This document shows, one piece after another, positions 57,462-64,000 of a stretch of 64,000 nt of DNA. The notes under the pieces were generated by a model, which saw only the letters and a program-made list of their open reading frames with translations, was not told where the DNA came from and searched no databases. The stretch is from Triplophysa rosa (Eukaryota; Chordata; Actinopteri; Cypriniformes; Nemacheilidae). The DNA lies in contig NC_079893.1 in the NCBI RefSeq assembly GCF_024868665.1, positions 10,868,978 through 10,932,977 of the forward strand. Direction: 5' to 3'. Numbering within the stretch: position 1 is the first letter of the stretch; the number at the start of each line of letters is the position of its first letter. Position numbers and translations under genes: made by a program.

Positions 57462-58225
57462 GCCTTGATTCCAGATGTCAGGGAAGTGATCTACACTACA
57501 CCTGCCTTTTGGAATTGACTGTTTGTATGTTTTATCATTTCATTTAAAATCCCCTCAGGTCCAGATGCTTTTTTTGATTTAAGGTTTTTGATTTTGCCTT
57601 CAAGTTCTTTTTCAGTTATTGGGAAATCTAATGGGTTTTTCTTGATTGCTAATTCTAGTTTTTCTAATTGTTTGATTGTTTGATTTTGCTCACGGTTTGT
57701 GTCTGTCTGTACTTTATTAAACAATGTTTGGAAATGACTTTCCCATATTTCTCCATGTTGAATGGCCAATTCTTCATGATCAGTTTTTTTCAGATTGTTC
57801 CAATTATCCCAGAATTGATTTGTATTGACTGACTTCTCGATTATTGTCAGCTGTTTTTGGGTGTAAAGGGCTTTTTTGGTTCTGAGTGTATGTTTGTATT
57901 GTTTTAATGTTTCACAGTAAAGAAGTCGAATCTCTGCATTATTTGGATCTCTGTGTTTCTGGTTTGACAATGTTCTCAGTCTTTTGCGAAAGGTTTGACA
58001 GTCATGATTGAACCAGTTTTTGTCATTTTTGGATATCAGATTTTTCCCCGTTTTTGTTTTTAATTTTGATTGTTTTGCTGATTTTTCAAATATGAAATTT
58101 ATATATTTTACAGCAAGATTGACACCCCCTTTAGTGTGATCATAGGTGTTATTTAGAAAGTTATCTAACAGCGTTTGTATTTTTTGACTGCTAAGTGCTT
58201 TCTGATATTCTTCTACGCTGTTTTC

Positions 58226-58380
<155 letters not shown>

Positions 58381-60346
58381 AGAAAGATGTTTTTCTTTTA
58401 AGCAATCATCATTCTATTGAATGCTCGGAATGATGATGAAGGATCCATACAACTGTTACTGTCAATATTTGCATAATTAGGAAAGGATGAAGGAAAGGAT
58501 GAGGACTGATTCATTAAAAGGTTTAAAGAAAGGACAGATACATGTTGGCAGAGAGTTGATGGTAATCCCAATTTCATCCTGCTCAAACGCACATGTATAA
58601 TGGACATACATTTCAACAAACAGCTGTGAACCTAAAACAATGTGTAACTTTTTGAGTGTTTTAATTTTAAAACACTTTATAGCCTATCAGTTTTCACAGA
58701 ATTTTGCTTGAAATATCTATCTATCAAACCCACTTTGATTTCAATACGAATCCTTAGAGGTTTGGTAACACCCAACCTTCAGATCCACCCATACCATATC
58801 TTCGCAAGACACTACTAACACACACGCACGGACGCACGCATGCACTCACGCACACACACACATGCACGCACGCACACACACACACACACAAAACATATAT
58901 GTGAACACCCAGACATCACACCCATGTGATTGTTAAACATGTCATTTCAAAACAAATAATCCGTCTGTCCTGCTAATATTTGTACATGTTGGAACATGGC
59001 TTTGGGAGTTATTGAAGTTTTTTCATACACAAGAGCATCAGTGAGGTCAGACTTTGTTGTCAGGTGATGGTTTCTGACTCACAGCTGATGTTTCAATTCA
59101 GAAGTGTTCAGTGTGGTTCACGGCTAGGCTTGGTACAGGCCTGTTCCACTCCTCAGTAAGCCATTCTTTATTTTTATTAAACCATTTTTACTTCTGCATT
59201 CCCTTTGCACGCAATAGTGTGAAGCTGGAACCAAAAGGGCTGTCTGCAATAAAGTCGGAAGCATGCAGTCTTTTGGAATATCATTATATTCTAACACAAG
59301 ATTATGATTTGTGACTGGGGTTTGTCATTGATGCTGTCACATACGGGCCTATATTTAGATACTGCTGACAGGATCCTGACACCCCTGTCTTTGTCCTGTT
59401 TTTGTACAAAGACTATCGTCTGGCCAAGTGTTGTCCTGTCGGTTGGGTCTGTCTTGTCTCTGTGTAGAGAAAAACTAGATGAAAGACCCACGCTCTTCTG
59501 TCAGTGTCGCGTGACCTGTTTTTCTGTTTGAGCACTTTTGTTTTTTGTGTCATGTTATCGTCTGTCTGTTCTATCTTGTGTTTGAACCAGTAGCGGTCTT
59601 TGCTATATGTTGCACCCGTTTCACTTGAAACAGGCCTCACAACAGGAGGGGCTCCACTTGCGCTCGAAAAAGAGCCCCGCCCCTCCCATCACGTTGAGCG
59701 CACACACCAGGGTTGGAGGGGCTTGAGGGAAAAGTTTCATCAAAATCATATTAAAAGTCCTAAAAAGTCAGTTATTTTATGCAGCAACAAGTAATTACCT
59801 CTGTGTCGTTTTTTGCCTAATACATTTTCCACAAAAAGCCAGCAGCTGAACGGTTGCACGTCTTTGAGCAACAGATAGCACTGTTTCCTTATTGATTGAA
59901 ACAAGTGGGTTGAATTCGTCTGTTTGAACGAATCGGATTCATTAATTGAAAAAAACCTGGCGACACCTACTGTCGGTTTTAGTGTCATACTTCTTTTCTA
60001 TTAAAACAATAATGTATGCGTTATTTAAGGATCCAAAATTTACGAAGTGTTATTGTGGAAATGGGTCATCACAAAGATTCATTGATAGCTGCATGTTAAC
60101 GAACCTCACGACAAGGAAAATAGTTCTGTATAAACAAATTTAATGAATGGTGGGTAGACTCCTTTTATAAACACATGTTAAGAGTTAAATCTTAAATAAA
60201 ATATCATAAAATATTTTAAATAAATATATGAATATATCCAATTTAATTACATATGTCTTTCATCACAAGTGAGTGTTGGGGGGCCTCCAAACTGCAAAGG
60301 CCGCCTCTGGTTTGAACCCAGCCACCTCATTTGCTGATAATCTGTT
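58381..60346. other. intergenic
   Basis: No gene seen. CACGCA-rich simple sequence at about 58820-58890. Open frames at 59111-59988 have no recognisable domain. Confidence 0.5.
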
Positions 60347-60753
60347 AAAGTGATGAAAATTCTGTCATCATTTGCTCACCCTCATGTAATTTCATACCTG
60401 TATAAATTACTTTGTTTTGATGAACACAGAGAAAGATAATTGGAAGAATGTTAGCAATTTTCAATTCTGTGACATCATTGACTGCCATAGTAGGAAAAAT
60501 TAAATGGTAGTAAAAGGTGCCCCAGAACTGTTTGTATTCCTAAATTCTTCAAAATATCTCAATTTGTGTTCAACAGAACAAAAAAATATACAATATTTTT
60601 TTAATGTAGTGGATGATGTCACAAAACTGAAAATTGCTAAAATTCTTACAAATATATTTCTTTGTGTTTAACAGAACAAAGAAATGTATATAGGTTTGAA
60701 ACAACTGAGTAAATGATGACAGAATTTTCATTTTTGAGTGAACTGTCCCTTTA
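60347..60753. repeat. foldback interspersed repeat, copy 6
   Basis: Starts AAAGTGATGAAAATTCTGTC and ends GAGTGAACTGTCCCTTTAA. The internal arms are partly duplicated, making it longer than the other copies. Confidence 0.75.
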
Positions 60754-62354
60754 AGTTCCCCCATCTGTCTGCCCTCTTGATTTTTGCTTCTGTGCATCCC
60801 TGTGAGCCCGGTTTTGTGCCAGATAATCGTGATGTGTTTACCTTGTCGGTCTCGGTCCTGTGGATCTGAATTAGTTTGTCATGTGGACAGCAATGTTCCA
60901 ATCTCCAGCCAAGCCAGCTTGTTATTCACCTGTTCAGGGACTTTTGACCATTTATGGACATCAGACCCATTATCTATGTTTTTTGCCGTAATAAACATTT
61001 AGGTTCATTGCAGTTGTCTTTTCCTCCTCCTCATTCTCTCTGTCTCTCTCTTTCTCTCTCTCTAATAAATATTAGGAGGTGTCCCCATATTTTGTAAAGT
61101 ATTGTATTCTACATAAGTGTACATTCAAATTGTTTAAAAATATATACATTTACTCTTATATTTGTAAACCTGGCCTGCCCTCTGAATGATTCTAATCATT
61201 GTCTTTCAATCTCAAGAGCCGCTGAACTGGTTGTATATGGAAATAAGGAGCCGAGTCTGTAATTCAGGCAACACTTCAAAGGCGTGTGTGAAAAACACTC
61301 TCCTCATTTGTGTCTTCCTCAGAGAACCTTATTATTCATGCAACATGCTGCTGCTGGTTTCTGCTGCCTGTCTCCTTCAGACGTTTCATTGTAAACTATC
61401 ACATTTGGCTTCTTAAAATAATATCTGTTTATAACCTTATTTTCCATCAAAGGGCAAACAGAGGTCTCATTTTTTTCTGAAGTTGTTCCAAAGATATAAA
61501 GAAGTCCATTTGTATCCACACAAAGGAGAATCAGCGGACCATATAAGGGTTGCCAGATGTTGATCTTCAGAAACAGGATCTTTTTTAATCTTGCAACACA
61601 GCCTCATCCATATGGCCTAGGTATATTATTTTGTCCATAATATATTTAAATAAAATGAACACATGACTAATTTGACTAAAATGTATTCAAATAAATTACA
61701 CTGAATTGAGGAAAATAAGGTAAATTACTATACAATTTTATATCTTATACAATAATTTATAGATGATAATTTATAGTTATTGCCAGTTGATGCTTTACTA
61801 TATTCCCTTCTGACAACAAAGGAACCATTTGTAATCATACGGGTAGTCGAAAAACACACAGGAGGGTTCGGTTCATATTTACAGTCTGTGAACGTACTCT
61901 AGCAGATATTTGTCTTGTTGTCAGCATTGGGTTTAAAACATGATTCATTTTTCAACCATTTAAGTCCATCTTTGTGCATGAGAATGACACATTTATAAGT
62001 CCAGGAATTTCGTTTATAGTTCCTTTAAGATAATGATGCCAGGAACAACACACTTTATCATATCCACTGACATCCAGTCCTCCTCCACACTAATACACCC
62101 ACTCTCACACACACACCGACGCCATCTAGATGAGACATATCAATCTGGGAGACACTTCCTGTTCATGGCCCACAAGATGACGAATCAGATGCCCTTTCCA
62201 GATCAACTTATATAGCTACATGTAGTCAATAAACAAACATTTGATCTCTATATTTCTCTCACGCCGTCTGTTTTCTTAGTAATTGATATGAAATGTATTC
62301 TGTTTATTTATTTATTTACAAATAAGGTTTAAGAGTAAGTGGAGCGTAAATGCA

Positions 62355-62535
62355 CACAGTAAAAATGCAGGGTTGTTTTCAATCCAGTGTTGGGTCAAAA
62401 GTGGACAAACCCAACAGTTGTGTTGTAAATGATGCTGGGTTGTTTAATATACATTTTTCTGGGGTTAATTTAACCCAACATTTGGTTTTTTTATTCCTTT
62501 TTTGACCCAACGATGAGTTGACAGTAACCCAATAG
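62355..62535. repeat. repeat rich in inverted AACCCAAC/GTTGGGT motifs
   Basis: At least seven copies of GTTGGGT or ACCCAAC variants in both orientations within 180 bp (for example 62380-62470 and 62470-62530). A recurrent fish repeat type; boundaries approximate. Confidence 0.5.
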
Positions 62536-62685
62536 AGCAGCTGTAGCTGCACCACCAGAGAAATATGCTAAGGCTAAGGCTAATTTTTTTAAATTATATT
62601 TCCTTTTGACAAAATTGTATATAATTTAATACAAAATAATAAGAATGTGATTCCCCCTTTTTTAAAATTTATTCCAACGGGGGGT

Positions 62686-63376
62686 TTTAACGGGGCAGAT
62701 CACTTTTCTGTCTTCATTTACTCACCCCCAAGTTATTCCAAATCTGTATAAATTTCTTTGGGTCACACTTCAGTATAGGGGCAATTCTCGCTGTTAACAA
62801 ACCATTAACTACGACTTTTCCCCCAATAAACTCTTAATTTGGTGCTTATTAATAGTTAGTAAGGTAGTTGTTAGGTTTTGGTATTGGGTAGGATTAGGCA
62901 GGTAGAGTATGGTTATGCAGAATATGTGCTTTATAAGTACTAATAAACAGCCAATATGCCAATAATAGGCATGCTAATAACAACTAGTTAGTAGTGAGAA
63001 TCGCCCCCTATACTGAAGTGTTACCTTTCTTTGTTCTAATTAACACAGAGAAAGATACTTAAATGCTTGCAACCAAATAGTTCTTGGCTGTACCATTGAC
63101 TTCCATAGTAGGAAAATGGCTATACATTTCTTTGCTCTGTTGAACACAAAATAAGATATTTTGAAGAATGTAGGAACGCCAACTGGGGCACTTTTGACTA
63201 CAATTTTAACATAATTGTTCCTACTATGGAAGTCAATAGCCAAGAACTGTTTGGTTACAAGCATTCATCCAAATATCTTTCTCTGCATTCATCCAAGCAC
63301 AGTTATATAGATTTAGAACAACTCGAGGGTGAGTAAATGGTCAGAATGTTTATTTTTGGGTGAACTGTCCCTTTAA
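62686..63376. repeat. foldback interspersed repeat, copy 7, split by a hAT MITE
   Basis: Outer ends near ACGGGGCAGATCACTTTTCTG and GGTGAACTGTCCCTTTAA. Inner inverted arms (CCATTGACTTCCATAGTAGG and the complementary CCTACTATGGAAGTCAATAG). Interrupted by the 265-bp element at 62761-63025. Confidence 0.8.
62761..63025. mobile_element. hAT-type MITE with exact 8-bp duplication
   Basis: 265 bp. Ends GGTCACACTTCAGTATAGG and CCTATACTGAAGTGTTACC (one mismatch); TTTCTTTG at 62753-62760 and 63026-63033. Internal AACTAGTTAGTAGTGAG and TTAATAGTTAGTAAGG motifs are typical of this fish MITE family. Confidence 0.93.
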
Positions 63377-64000
63377 ATCTATTGTTGAATATTTCTAGAA
63401 GTACATACGCTTTAATAAAGCATAACTAGTGACAAACATTTTGGTGTGGTTGGTCAGTGGATTGGTTAAAATGGGTGTAATAACTTATATGAGCACAATA
63501 AATACAATAAATCACACAATACATTATAAAATTATGTATGATTATATCTATAACTCTTACTAAATATCAACCCCCGGGAGATAAAAATGTTTGTCATTGA
63601 AGGAACATCCACATCTGCTTTAAGAAAGGAAGCGAGTCATTTAGAGATATCAGAATTCATCACAACACACAGAGTTCACTTGAAGTTCATTTTCTGATTT
63701 AAAACATTAAGCTGTTTTCCCTGTGGGTGCATTAGAGAAATCTCTGCCAATGACCAACATCAGTCCAACGTAATATATGCCGACATACCATCCGCGGCAC
63801 ATGTTATGACAATACAATCTCAATCTTCTTATGACCCCTTTTATTTCTAAGGAATGGAGGCTGTTTATTAGTGCTTTTTATGTGTTTGTGCATGTATGCA
63901 AACCTTCTCTGCATTTTATGCTGTTCCACAGTGTTTTCTGTTAAAAATAACATCATATGTCAAATCCTGTGGAAAGCTTTAATGATGAAACCCATTCTCT
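63377..64000. other. intergenic, no recognised feature
   Basis: AT-rich sequence. I see no gene, RNA or repeat terminus here. Confidence 0.5.

Larger units (their letters stand above)
55041..58170 (-). mobile_element. 5'-truncated LINE (non-LTR retrotransposon) with reverse transcriptase, degenerate
   Basis: Read right to left it holds: a lysine-rich segment before the RT (57491-57970); RT fingers and palm (57129-57461, NNYRGICVSSNQGKLFCSLI and ACFIDFKKAFDSIWHQGL); the rest of the RT (56270-56870, GVRQGCGLSPTLFNIYRL and the active-site CLLYADDLVLLSP); then C-terminal pieces (55911-56153, 55448-55774) including a Cys-rich CPHCDLNNIETELHF motif. Frames are broken by shifts and by a SINE at 56811-57113. 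The 3' end carries an AATTG-rich tail (55041-55070). The endonuclease and 5' end are missing. Probably an I- or CR1-related clade; not resolved. Confidence 0.88.

Overview
This is a vertebrate genomic window, almost certainly from a cyprinid-type (carp/minnow) teleost. The genes are intron-rich with canonical GT-AG introns, the intergenic DNA is AT-rich, and there are many CA/CT microsatellites. Fish-type hAT transposons are dense, and at least seven copies of a foldback repeat typical of cyprinids are present (ends close to AAAGGGATAGTTCACCC). No bacterial or viral gene organisation is seen.

Two protein genes are present, both on the minus strand. The 5' end of klhl2 (BTB-Kelch CUL3 adaptor) lies at the left edge: three coding exons (1407-1513, 1781-1906, 2173-2189), with the rest of the gene beyond base 1. 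Upstream of it is a complete rapgef2 (PDZ-GEF1, a Rap1/Rap2 guanine-nucleotide exchange factor), from the ATG at 53782 to the stop at 4433. I rebuilt 28 coding exons by hand. They sum to 4413 nt (1470 codons plus stop), and every junction keeps the frame. The protein carries cyclic-nucleotide-binding-like, REM, PDZ, Ras-association and CDC25 catalytic domains, then a tail with PPxY motifs and a C-terminal PDZ ligand ending SAV.

The 27.4-kb first intron of rapgef2 (26334-53710) and about 10 kb upstream of the gene hold no further host gene that I can recognise. They are filled with transposable elements. Many hAT-like elements can be delimited to the base because they keep matching terminal inverted repeats and exact 8-bp target duplications: 5937-7073, 9117-9567, 24403-25192, 29914-32053, 30449-31065, 34092-36466, 34369-35585, 37067-38143, 43489-46607, 49421-50439 and 62761-63025. 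Several are nested. There are also TTAA-flanked elements, a 5'-truncated LINE with a YADD reverse transcriptase (about 55041-58170) split by a tRNA-derived SINE, and a remnant of a transposon gene inside a rapgef2 intron.

I found no convincing undescribed molecular system. The most unusual items are: a hAT element carrying two inverted tRNA-like box A/box B modules (34369-35585); a three-layer nested insertion with TTAA at all three junctions (43489-46607); oppositely oriented copies of one hAT family within the same intron; and rapgef2-specific features (an altered PDZ binding loop, a 24-nt microexon, and no counterpart of a cassette known from the mammalian protein).
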